Shown here: in pieces, positions 5,457 to 11,635 of the stretch
Layout of the letters: each line of letters opens with the position of its first letter
How positions within the stretch are numbered: the first letter of the stretch is position 1
Origin: Planctomycetota bacterium
Lineage (GTDB): Bacteria > Planctomycetota > Brocadiia > JAJRTI01
Assembly: GCA_024278415.1 (NCBI GenBank)
Contig: JAJRTI010000649.1
Location: 1 to 11,667 of the forward strand
Length of the DNA stretch: 11,667 nt
Direction: 5' to 3'
Position numbers and translations under genes: made by a program
Notes under the pieces: model-generated
Seen by the model: only the letters and a program-made list of their open reading frames with translations
Database searches by the model: none
What the model was told of the DNA's origin: nothing

Positions 5457-8293
5457 CAGCGTTCCGTCCCTCCGTCTCCCGGCGCGGCGAAGAGCAGCCC
5501 CATGTCGGACGAGCCAACCCCCGCGGCCTTGCAGGGGCTGTCCGGCGCGAGCCGCAGCTCGCCTGGGTACCGCGTGTCGAACGTGGGGTCGGCCACGATG
5601 GACAACTCGTCGGTCCGGTTCTTGGCCTGCCACTTGGCCAAATCGGTGATGGTCGAGCGCCAGTGGGCCGGCCCGCCCTCGTAGAAGGCTTGGAGGCGCC
5701 AGTAGCAATTGCCGTCCGTGCGCCACTCCTGGTTGTCGAACTCGAAGTCGTCGAAAATAAACGCGCGGCGCACGTTCATGAAGATGTTGTTGGTGGCGGA
5801 GACCACCACGCCCGGCGAGGGGGCCTGCCGGTGGAACACGGTCCCCGCGTCCATGACGACGTTGTGCCGGAACACGACCTTGGCCGCGGGCAGCACGATT
5901 TTGCCAAGCTGGACGACCGTCGACGCCTGTTGGAACACGCAGTTTTCAATCGTGGCTTTGCCGAAGCTGCCGCCGAGGCCGACGCACACGCTGTTGCGGC
6001 TGCGGAAGTGGCAGCCCTGCACGGTCACGTTGCCGCTGACGACGTGGAGGCCGTTGCCGAACGCGAAGTCGATGTTCTCGATCCGCCAGTCGGGGCCGCA
6101 GTGCAGCAGGTAGTCGCCCGCTGCGGCCGCGCTGTTGACAATGGTCGGCCGCTTGCCCGCTCCGCGCAGGGTGATCTCGCGCTTGTCCGCGATTGCGGCG
6201 TCAAACTGGTCGGTGGCCGCGATGTAGCCGATCTCCGCCTCGTCGTATGGCGCGCCGTCTCGAATCTCGATCACGTCGCCATCGCCGGCCGCGAGCAAGG
6301 CGTCCTTGATCGTGGAGTAGTCGCCCTTGCCATCTTGCTGCACGATAATGGTCAGATCCCTGTCGGCCAACGCCGCCTTCAACTCGGCCAAGGTCATCAG
6401 TTCGTCTTTGGGGGAGAAATGGAACTCTGGGTAGGTTGCGCTCAGTTCCGTGGCGAGGCGTTTAGACGTGTGGTACAGGTTCATGCGGTAGGCGTTGAGC
6501 GCCTGCCTGAACATGCGCTTGGCTTCGGCCTCCTTGCGGCGCGACTCGGCTTGCCGGATCGCGGCGGAGGCCAGTTCGGAGATCTCCGGCACGTTGAACT
6601 GCTCGGCCGTGCGGTAGGTCTCGATGGCCGCGGCCACGTTGCCGTCTTCCATAAACCGCTTGGCCTGCGCATCGAGGCGCTCGTATTCGAGCTTCGCCAG
6701 CCGAGTGTAGCGCGCCTTTTCGCCGGCGATCTTATCGCGCCATTCGCCGGCAAGATACTGGCTGGGGAACCGGTCCCACACGGCGAAGGCCTTGGCGAAT
6801 TGCTTGCTTTCGACCAGGCCATCGGCCTCCTCTTTCAACGCGCGGAACGCCGGCTCGGCCGCTTGGCTGAGCCGCTTCATGACCGTCTGGAGCTTCTGTG
6901 CCGCGAGGCCCGCGTAGTCGGAGTCTTCGGCCACGTCGCGCACCATTTCGAGCTTGCTGATGATGCTCTGAAAGTCGCTTGGGTGCCGTGTGGCGAAGGA
7001 ATCGGCGTGGCTGTAGAGCCGCCTGCAATACGCGTCGACCGCTTCCCGCGTGCGCCGAGACGAGGCGGCCACCCCGATGGCGACGACGACGCAGGCAAAC
7101 GCCACGCTCGTCACGAGCGCGCCGACGCCGACGAACGGGTTGGCCAGCCACGCGGGCGCGCGCACCTGCACCTCCTGCCCCGCGAGAGGCGCCTCGGTCA
7201 CGGCTGGCGACTCGGCCGTCGAGTCGGCCGCGAGGTAGGCGGACAGGCTCGCGGCCGGCGGCCGGCCATCGAGCGCCAGCTCCATGTCTTCGATGACCTC
7301 GCTGGGCAACTGGTAGCGCATGTCCGGATCCTTGGCCATCATTTTCTCAACGATGTGGCACACGTGGTCGGAGAGCGCGAGATTGTGATCCTTGGGCGAG
7401 GGCAGGACTTCGGTCACGTGCTTGGTCATGACCACGGCCGGGGACGCGCCCTCGAACGGCACCTCGTCCACCAGCATGTGATAGAGCGTCGCGCCCAGCG
7501 AGTAGATGTCGCTGCGGATATCGAGGTTGGGCAGCCCGCGGGCCTGCTCGGGCGAGATGTAATACGCCGTGCCCACCGCGGTGCCTTGCAAGGTGAGTTG
7601 GTTGTCCTCCTCGGACCCCGTTTCCTTGGCCAAGCCCAGGTCGCACAGCTTCACCGTGCCATCCCGCGTGATCATGATGTTGCTGGGCTTGATGTCGCGG
7701 TGGATGATGCCGAACTCGTTGGCGTGCTGAAGCGCGCGGGCCACCTGCACGCAGATGCGCAGCGCCTGCTCCTCTTCGATGGGGCCGTGCCGGGCCATGA
7801 GGTCCTTGACCGAGGGGCCGTCCACGAACTCCATCGCGAAGTAGTGGTAGTCGTCGGCCTGGCCCACGTCGAGCGCCTGCACGATGTTCTTGTGGTCGAG
7901 CTTCGCCATGGCCTCGGCCTCGCGCATGAAGCGCTCCAGGAACCGCACGTTCTTGGAGAGCCGGCGAGGCAACACCTTGAGCGCGACGATCCGCCCTGTG
8001 TCGACCTGGCGGGCCTTGTACACCCGGCCCATGGCCCCTTGGCCCAGCTTGACCATCACTTCGTAGCCGCCAATACGCGGATACATGCCCATCTGGTGCA
8101 GCCCCCGATACACCTCTCGCACCTGGCGCTTCGTCAGGTAGCCGTTGTTGAGCAACACGTTCGACAGGCGCTCGCTGGGCGTCTCCCGCCGCAGAACGCC
8201 GAGCTTCTGCTTGCATTCGTCGATGTTCTGGCGCGAGACCAGGCCCATCTCGAACGCAAGGTCTGCGAATGCGCTGTCTTCGGCTGAGCCCAT
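5456..8293 (-). CDS. PknB-type Ser/Thr kinase fused to an extracytoplasmic parallel beta-helix
   Basis: A 945-residue membrane protein. The ATG at 8293 has GAGG four bases upstream. An in-frame extension upstream to 8452 would read through the promoter-like sequence and is rejected. Residues 1-70 are a small helical domain with two similar halves (FADLAFEMGLVSRQNIDECKQ-like and LSNVLLNNGYLTKRQVREVY). The kinase domain spans about 75-340: GQGAMG loop 84-89, K106 in VALKVL, HRD at 198-200 with K202 and N205, DLG in place of DFG at 218-220, and SPE at 247-249. It appears catalytically intact. One membrane segment lies at about 385-411. Outside follow helical, TPR- or coiled-coil-like repeats (about 415-640), then a right-handed beta-helix (about 648-935) opening with TIIVQQDGKGDYSTIKDAL, as in pectinesterase-like folds. 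The beta-helix may sense a glycan or wall component. It is coupled to the glycoside hydrolase by a one-base overlap. Confidence 0.87.
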   Translation of the reverse strand: MGSAEDSAFADLAFEMGLVSRQNIDECKQKLGVLRRETPSERLSNVLLNNGYLTKRQVREVYRGLHQMGMYPRIGGYEVMVKLGQGAMGRVYKARQVDTGRIVALKVLPRRLSKNVRFLERFMREAEAMAKLDHKNIVQALDVGQADDYHYFAMEFVDGPSVKDLMARHGPIEEEQALRICVQVARALQHANEFGIIHRDIKPSNIMITRDGTVKLCDLGLAKETGSEEDNQLTLQGTAVGTAYYISPEQARGLPNLDIRSDIYSLGATLYHMLVDEVPFEGASPAVVMTKHVTEVLPSPKDHNLALSDHVCHIVEKMMAKDPDMRYQLPSEVIEDMELALDGRPPAASLSAYLAADSTAESPAVTEAPLAGQEVQVRAPAWLANPFVGVGALVTSVAFACVVVAIGVAASSRRTREAVDAYCRRLYSHADSFATRHPSDFQSIISKLEMVRDVAEDSDYAGLAAQKLQTVMKRLSQAAEPAFRALKEEADGLVESKQFAKAFAVWDRFPSQYLAGEWRDKIAGEKARYTRLAKLEYERLDAQAKRFMEDGNVAAAIETYRTAEQFNVPEISELASAAIRQAESRRKEAEAKRMFRQALNAYRMNLYHTSKRLATELSATYPEFHFSPKDELMTLAELKAALADRDLTIIVQQDGKGDYSTIKDALLAAGDGDVIEIRDGAPYDEAEIGYIAATDQFDAAIADKREITLRGAGKRPTIVNSAAAAGDYLLHCGPDWRIENIDFAFGNGLHVVSGNVTVQGCHFRSRNSVCVGLGGSFGKATIENCVFQQASTVVQLGKIVLPAAKVVFRHNVVMDAGTVFHRQAPSPGVVVSATNNIFMNVRRAFIFDDFEFDNQEWRTDGNCYWRLQAFYEGGPAHWRSTITDLAKWQAKNRTDELSIVADPTFDTRYPGELRLAPDSPCKAAGVGSSDMGLLFAAPGDGGTER

Positions 8294-8351
8294 AGAGCCT
8301 CGGCAATGAAACAGCCGCCAGAGCGGCGCTGCGTGGACCATCCGCGCACGA

Positions 8352-8368
8352 AGACGTATTGTACGTCT
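8352..8368. promoter_or_regulatory. Candidate operator palindrome across the kinase -10 box
   Basis: A perfect inverted repeat with arms AGACGTA and TACGTCT around a 3-base centre. It contains the proposed -10 hexamer of the kinase promoter. The dyad length and position are typical of a repressor site; no regulator gene is adjacent, so the protein that would bind it is unknown. A second dyad, TGCAA/TTGCA at 8382-8394, overlaps the -35 box. Confidence 0.45.
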
Positions 8369-8386
8369 GACGGCCTCCGTTTGCAA
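8358..8386 (-). promoter_or_regulatory. Sigma-70-like promoter for the kinase-glycoside hydrolase operon
   Basis: Reading leftwards, TTGCAA (8386-8381) is followed after exactly 17 bases by TACAAT (8363-8358), matching the -35 at four of six and the -10 at five of six positions. The predicted transcript would begin near 8350 and leave a leader of about 57 bases before the ATG at 8293. Confidence 0.5.
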
Positions 8387-8481
8387 CGATTGCAGCCGCC
8401 CCTGGCCCCGCAAGCAGAAGCGGGCGCGGCTCCCGAAGCCTCGGGATCGCATTCCGATGCTTGCGCAGCCGCGGGCGGTGG

Positions 8482-8501
8482 CGGACGGCGAAGGCCTTCC
8501 G
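8482..8501. repeat. Hairpin repeat after the pseudopilin stop codon, copy 2
   Basis: CGGACGGC-GAAG-GCCTTCCG differs from the copy at 1472-1491 by one base (T for G), which breaks one base pair of the stem. It begins 8 bases past the pseudopilin stop on the minus strand. The match extends to CTCC on the right side in both copies. Confidence 0.6.
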
Positions 8502-8509
8502 CTCCCTTG

Positions 8510-9160
8510 TCACAGCGGCTTTCGGTAGAGCGCGATGATCCCCTCGCCGTTGAGCCGCACAAACTTCACGTGTCCGTCGGCGAAGCAGGTGGCCATGCCG
8601 CCGACTTGGTTCTGCCCGCCCCAGGACTGGGGGAGCACCTCATGGTCGTCCATGCCAACGTGTGCCCCCAGCGAATCGCAAAAGGCCATGGGCTTGCCCG
8701 CGGGCTTGCGGATGCGGGCCATGAGTTGGCCGCACACGCCCTGGGTGGAGTTGTCGAACCCCATCGTCGCCCACGCATGGAGACAGAGGTAGGCGTAGCT
8801 GTGGGGATTCTCGTCGGGCATCGCGGACAACGTGGGGCAGACAAATATCCGCTCATCCCCCACGAACGGCTGAAGCGCTTGGTGGATGTAGCGCCGGTGC
8901 GCGAAGCCATACGTCTCGCTGAAGTCCGCCACCGGCAACGTCTCGTCCGACATCTGCATGTACATGGACACGCCGAGCGATATCTGCTTGAGGTTCGACA
9001 TGCAGGTCGCCAGCCGCGCCTTGCCCCGCGCCACGGCCAGCGCCGGCATGAGCATGCCGGCCAGAATGCCGATGATCGCAATGACGACCAGCAGCTCGAT
9101 CAGCGTGAAGCCGCGGCCGTGGGCTCTTGAGGGCTGTGGGTGCATCGTAGAATCAATCAT
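8510..9160 (-). CDS. Type IV/II pseudopilin-like protein with prepilin signal
   Basis: A 216-residue protein with a class III prepilin signal: a short basic leader ending HGRG17, then F18[17 protein letters not shown], with Glu at mature position 5. PilD-type peptidase would cleave after G17 and methylate the new Phe. The hydrophobic helix runs on into [25 protein letters not shown], typical of the short pseudopilins multiplied in planctomycete and related genomes, and the C-terminus has [12 protein letters not shown], the ADGH motif of that group. The start is ATG at 9160; ATG at 9145 (five codons in) is also possible, and neither has a good Shine-Dalgarno. A much longer frame continuing upstream antisense to the oxidoreductase is rejected. 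It lies 216 bases upstream of the kinase, with a separate promoter-like sequence between. Its exact pilus or secretion partner is unknown. Confidence 0.88.
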   Translation of the reverse strand: MIDSTMHPQPSRAHGRGFTLIELLVVIAIIGILAGMLMPALAVARGKARLATCMSNLKQISLGVSMYMQMSDETLPVADFSETYGFAHRRYIHQALQPFVGDERIFVCPTLSAMPDENPHSYAYLCLHAWATMGFDNSTQGVCGQLMARIRKPAGKPMAFCDSLGAHVGMDDHEVLPQSWGGQNQVGGMATCFADGHVKFVRLNGEGIIALYRKPL

Positions 9161-9197
9161 AGCAGGGTGTGGCGTGGCGAGGGAAGCGCGCGACGCC

Positions 9198-9226
9198 TTG
9201 ATCGCGCACCGGTGTCGTGGTACGCT
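9198..9226 (+). promoter_or_regulatory. Weak candidate promoter for the oxidoreductase gene
   Basis: TTGATC (9198-9203) and TACGCT (9221-9226) are separated by 17 bases on the plus strand, 109 bases before the ATG. The -10 match is poor (three of six), so this is only a candidate. Confidence 0.25.
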
Positions 9227-9248
9227 CCGGCCCGATCGACGGCAAGCC

Positions 9249-9268
9249 GTGGGGCGCGGACGCCCCAC
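9249..9268. repeat. 8-bp-stem hairpin in the divergent intergenic region
   Basis: Arms GTGGGGCG (9249-9256) and CGCCCCAC (9261-9268) pair perfectly around CGGA. It lies between the divergent pseudopilin and oxidoreductase genes and would form in the oxidoreductase leader if transcription starts near 9233. The motif resembles dispersed GC-rich palindromes in such genomes. Confidence 0.5.
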
Positions 9269-9334
9269 ACGAACAGGGCGCAGAGCTAAGATCGGCGCCC
9301 AGGAAGATTCCCCTTGATACTGTTTGGAGCCGCC

Positions 9335-10333
9335 ATGAACTTCGCCCTGCTTTCCGGTGCACACAGCCACACCGCTGGATACATGAACGAGATCAAGAAG
9401 AGCGACGACCTCAACCTGGTCGCGGTGTGGGACGACATGGAGTCCCGCGGCCGCGCGATCGCGGAGGACATGGGCTGCGCGTTCGTGCCCAACCTCGACG
9501 ACGTGCTCGGCCGGGGCGACGTGGACGCGACCTGCGTGTGCGCGGACAACCTGAGCCATCGGCCGCTCGTCGAGGCGAGCGCAAAGGCCGGCATCGACTG
9601 CTTCTGCGAGAAGCCCATGGCCGTAGACCCGGCCGACGCGGACGCGATGATCCAGGCGGTGCAAGACGCGGGCATCGTGTGCGTGTTTGGCTACATGACG
9701 CCTTACTCCGGCGCGGCGCTCGCGGCCAAGAAGGCCGTGGACGCGGGCCGGCTCGGCAATATCACGCAGCTCCACTTTCGCAACGCGCACCACGCGGCGT
9801 ACGGCCATTGGTTCGATACCCCGGACCGCGAATGGTTCCACAACCCGGCCAAGTCCGGGGGAGGAGCCTTCCTGGACATGGGCACGCACGCGGTGCACTT
9901 CGTGCGCAAGATGTTTGGCCCGGTCAAGGCCGTGCAGGCGGTGATCGAGAACAAGAGCGGCGTGTATCCGCGGGTGGACGACTTTGGGATCGCGTTCTTC
10001 GAGTTCGAGAGCGGCGCGACCGGGGTGATCGAGGCGTCGTGGGTCTTCACGGCCGGCCCGCGCGGTCTGGAGGTCGTAGGCAGCGCCGGCCGACTGGAGA
10101 TGGGCGGCAAACTCCAGCTCACGCCGTTCACGGACAAGCCCGGCGAGCCCGAGCCCCTGCCCGAGGAGCCCGCGGAGCCCACGCGCATGATGCGGCTCGT
10201 CGCGATCAAGAACGGCGAACTCGACCGCGCGGTCGCGGACGAAGATCTCGTCTGCTGCCGCGACGCGGTCGCGATCATGTCCGCGTGCTACGAGGCTGCG
10301 AAGACCGGACAGCGGCAGGGGGTTGGGGCGTGA
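9335..10333 (+). CDS. Gfo/Idh/MocA-family NAD(P)-dependent oxidoreductase
   Basis: A 332-residue cytoplasmic protein. The ATG at 9335 is preferred because GGAG (9326-9329) sits five bases upstream; an in-frame TTG at 9314 with AGGAAG upstream would add only seven residues and is less likely. The N-terminal Rossmann domain (about 1-120) includes CEKPMAVD with the family's catalytic Lys 93. The C-terminal domain contains [14 protein letters not shown], with D181 and H185 at the expected active-site positions. The usual glycine-rich GxGxxG loop after the first strand is replaced by [10 protein letters not shown] (7-16), so cofactor binding may differ. The family oxidises or reduces sugars, inositols and related alcohols; the substrate cannot be told. 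It is divergent from the pseudopilin gene and followed by a 298-base gap with no partner gene. Confidence 0.9.
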   Translation: MNFALLSGAHSHTAGYMNEIKKSDDLNLVAVWDDMESRGRAIAEDMGCAFVPNLDDVLGRGDVDATCVCADNLSHRPLVEASAKAGIDCFCEKPMAVDPADADAMIQAVQDAGIVCVFGYMTPYSGAALAAKKAVDAGRLGNITQLHFRNAHHAAYGHWFDTPDREWFHNPAKSGGGAFLDMGTHAVHFVRKMFGPVKAVQAVIENKSGVYPRVDDFGIAFFEFESGATGVIEASWVFTAGPRGLEVVGSAGRLEMGGKLQLTPFTDKPGEPEPLPEEPAEPTRMMRLVAIKNGELDRAVADEDLVCCRDAVAIMSACYEAAKTGQRQGVGA

Positions 10334-10631
10334 GCTTGTAGCGCTGGCCGCGCCCATTGTTAGCAGTCGCCGGTGGCGCGAAGTGCCATGCAGCCCAAAA
10401 GGCTACGACGCACTCGCCCTGCTCTGGTATGTCTCGCCCCCTTGGGGCTGACGGTACCGACTCACCCCCTCACGAGGCGCGTCACAAGTGAGCCTGTCCC
10501 GCGCTTTCAGCGCGGGGCGCATCTGGTATCATAGCGCTTGCCCTGGGGCGCTGCCCCAGGCTATGCTGTGCCAGCCCTGTGGGCAGGCGGCGGTTGTGCG
10601 ACGCATGCTCTGCATGATGAGGACATATCCG
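10334..10631. other. Gene-free interval with dispersed palindromic repeats
   Basis: This gap separates the oxidoreductase from the toxin-antitoxin pair. It contains GCCCC/GGGGC around CTT at 10436-10448, a perfect 8-bp stem at 10498-10516 (CCCGCGCT, loop TTC), and a perfect 8-bp stem at 10542-10560 (CCTGGGGC, loop GCT). The last is followed by CTATGCTGTGCCAGCCCTG. This arrangement matches a widely dispersed intergenic repeat I recall from planctomycete-type genomes. No T-rich terminator or promoter was seen. Confidence 0.6.
10498..10560. repeat. Double-hairpin dispersed repeat upstream of the antitoxin gene
   Basis: Two perfect hairpins, 10498-10505 with 10509-10516 and 10542-10549 with 10553-10560, are spaced 25 bases apart. 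The unit sits 72 bases before the antitoxin start. The second stem and its 3' flank are the part that looks most like a genome-wide repeat. The short frame passing through it into the antitoxin is a read-through artefact. Confidence 0.55.
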
Positions 10632-10934
10632 ATGCCAACCAGAGAACAGACGCTCCAGAAGCTGCGGGACCATATGCCTGCCCTGCGAGCTGACTTCGGC
10701 GTCAAGAAGCTATCCATCTTCGGTTCCGTTGCGCGTTAAGCACAGGACGCTGACAGTGACGTGGACGTCATCGCGGAGTTCGAGCGGCCCATGGGGCTCA
10801 GGTTCGTCGAGTTCGCCGAGCGCATTGAGGAAATCCTCGGCGCGAAGGCGGATGTGCTGACCCCCGCAGGCGTCGACAGCATTCGGAACCCCGAGATCGT
10901 TCGCAGCATCATGGAGTCAGCGGTCGATGTCTAG
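10632..10934 (+). pseudogene. mntA: MNT-type nucleotidyltransferase antitoxin, interrupted by TAA at codon 36
   Basis: The frame starts at ATG 10632, with AGGA eight bases upstream, and would encode 100 residues to TAG at 10932-10934. The sequence is clearly a minimal nucleotidyltransferase: LSIFGS (G31, S32), then exactly ten positions, then D43-V44-D45 (the GSX10DXD motif), and a third acidic residue D74 in AKADVL. Codon 36 (10737-10739) is TAA, inside the X10 stretch, where homologues have a Gly, Glu or Asp just after VAR. Upstream and downstream parts are in the same frame with normal spacing, so this is a nonsense change and not a frameshift. In intact systems this protein AMPylates a tyrosine of the partner HEPN toxin. 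The terminated 35-residue product lacks the metal-binding aspartates. A sequencing error or stop-codon read-through are alternatives. It overlaps the toxin gene by 8 bases. Confidence 0.83.
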
Positions 10935-11268
10935 GCGATCAGATGTCGATCTCGTTCTCGACATGCTGGAAGCGGCCCGTCGCGCGATGGACTATTGCTC
11001 CGGGTTGGACTACGACGGCTTTCTCTCAGACACGATGACCCAGGACGCGGTCGTGCGCAACATCGAGATCCTCGGCGAGGCGACCAAGTACCTCTCCGAC
11101 AGCATCCGCGAGCGAATCCCCGACGTGCCATGGCAGAGCATCGCTGGCATGCGCGACCGATTGATCCACCACTACTTCGGTGTGAACTGGGACATCGTGT
11201 GGAGCGTCGTGCAAGATGAGCTGCCCGCGTTGGCCGCGAAGCTTGCGGCGATACTAGAAGACATGTAG
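10927..11268 (+). CDS. hepT: HEPN-domain RNase toxin (HepT-like)
   Basis: A 113-residue all-helical protein whose ATG lies 8 bases inside the end of the antitoxin frame; the frames overlap as ATGTCTAG. A GGAG lies 11 bases upstream. The C-terminal half carries the HEPN nuclease signature RX4HXY as R76-DRLI-H81-H82-Y83 in the context SIAGMRDRLIHHYFGVNWDIVW, the standard sequence of the DUF86/HepT family. R76 and H81 are the RNase residues, and Y83 is the tyrosine that the MNT partner AMPylates in studied systems. Length is normal for the family and nothing suggests inactivation. Known homologues cut RNA and arrest growth unless neutralised, which makes the disrupted antitoxin notable. The alternative is that the antitoxin still works in some form, or that another MNT in the genome covers it. 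Confidence 0.9.
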   Translation: MSRRSDVDLVLDMLEAARRAMDYCSGLDYDGFLSDTMTQDAVVRNIEILGEATKYLSDSIRERIPDVPWQSIAGMRDRLIHHYFGVNWDIVWSVVQDELPALAAKLAAILEDM

Positions 11269-11307
11269 GAAAAAAAGGCGGTCAGTGCGCGACCGACATG
11301 CCTGGTA

Positions 11308-11525
11308 CCTGCATTTTGCACGTAAGCGCGGCGCGTGTTCCGTAACCTGCGCAGCTCTTGCGTTTCTCTTGAGTGAACCCGTGCAAAAAACTTTTTGCAC
11401 GCATCCGACATGGGTCACCCAGCGGGTGATTCGGTCGGTTTCATCGAGGAAGCGTCTACGCCCTCATTGCCCGCAGATTTGCGTCACGTAGAGCCTGAGT
11501 GCGACAGGGCCGTGCAAAATTCAGG
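11308..11525. mobile_element. MITE-like element, 218 bp, 15-bp TIRs, TGGTA target duplication
   Basis: The left end CCTGCATTTTGCACG (11308-11322) and right end CGTGCAAAATTCAGG (11511-11525) are inverted repeats matching at 14 of 15 positions. The 5-bp word TGGTA lies directly outside each end (11303-11307 and 11526-11530), as a target-site duplication would. At the centre a 10-bp-arm palindrome, CGTGCAAAAA/TTTTTGCACG (11380-11401), repeats the terminal motif. No transposase frame fits inside. The insertion lies 39 bases after the HEPN stop codon. Confidence 0.72.
11380..11401. repeat. Central AT-rich palindrome of the MITE-like element
   Basis: Ten-base arms CGTGCAAAAA and TTTTTGCACG meet around AC. 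Because a T-run lies in the 3' arm on either strand, it may also act as a bidirectional terminator for the toxin gene. It reproduces the inner half of the element's terminal repeats, so the element may be a tandem or nested pair of shorter units. Confidence 0.6.
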
Positions 11526-11616
11526 TGGTAACACTTCAGCCGATTGCAACAACCGTTGGCCCCATGAACGTGCGCGAGTTCAATGGACAGCGTTTCCGCT
11601 TGACGCAACGCTGTTT

Positions 11617-11635
11617 GGAAGCCCAACGGGCTTCC
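11617..11635. repeat. Edge hairpin, part of a dispersed repeat cut by the window
   Basis: GGAAGCCC and GGGCTTCC form a perfect 8-bp stem around AAC. The following TCTAGCCCAGGGTTGCGGC (about 11639-11657) is probably the left half of a larger palindrome whose other half lies beyond the edge. Confidence 0.5.

Noticed and set aside
5457..5726. A 90-codon upstream extension of the glycoside hydrolase frame
   Set aside because: It overlaps the kinase's 3' coding end in another frame, has no family-like sequence, and the ATG at 5456 precedes a proper signal peptide.
5285..8287. A 1000-codon open frame on the plus strand opposite the kinase gene
   Set aside because: It is a GC-driven shadow: rich in His, Arg, Val and Gly, with no domain, and exactly antisense to clear kinase and beta-helix codons.
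8294..8452. A 53-codon upstream extension of the kinase
   Set aside because: It would translate the promoter-like sequence and operator palindrome; the ATG at 8293 has a Shine-Dalgarno and begins the recognisable N-terminal domain.
9161..10357. A long upstream extension of the pseudopilin frame, antisense to the oxidoreductase
   Set aside because: The prepilin leader must be short and begins at 9160; the extension is the complement of conserved oxidoreductase codons.
11285..11491. A 68-codon plus-strand frame through the second MITE-like element
   Set aside because: It crosses the terminal repeat and central palindrome and lacks a ribosome site and known domain.
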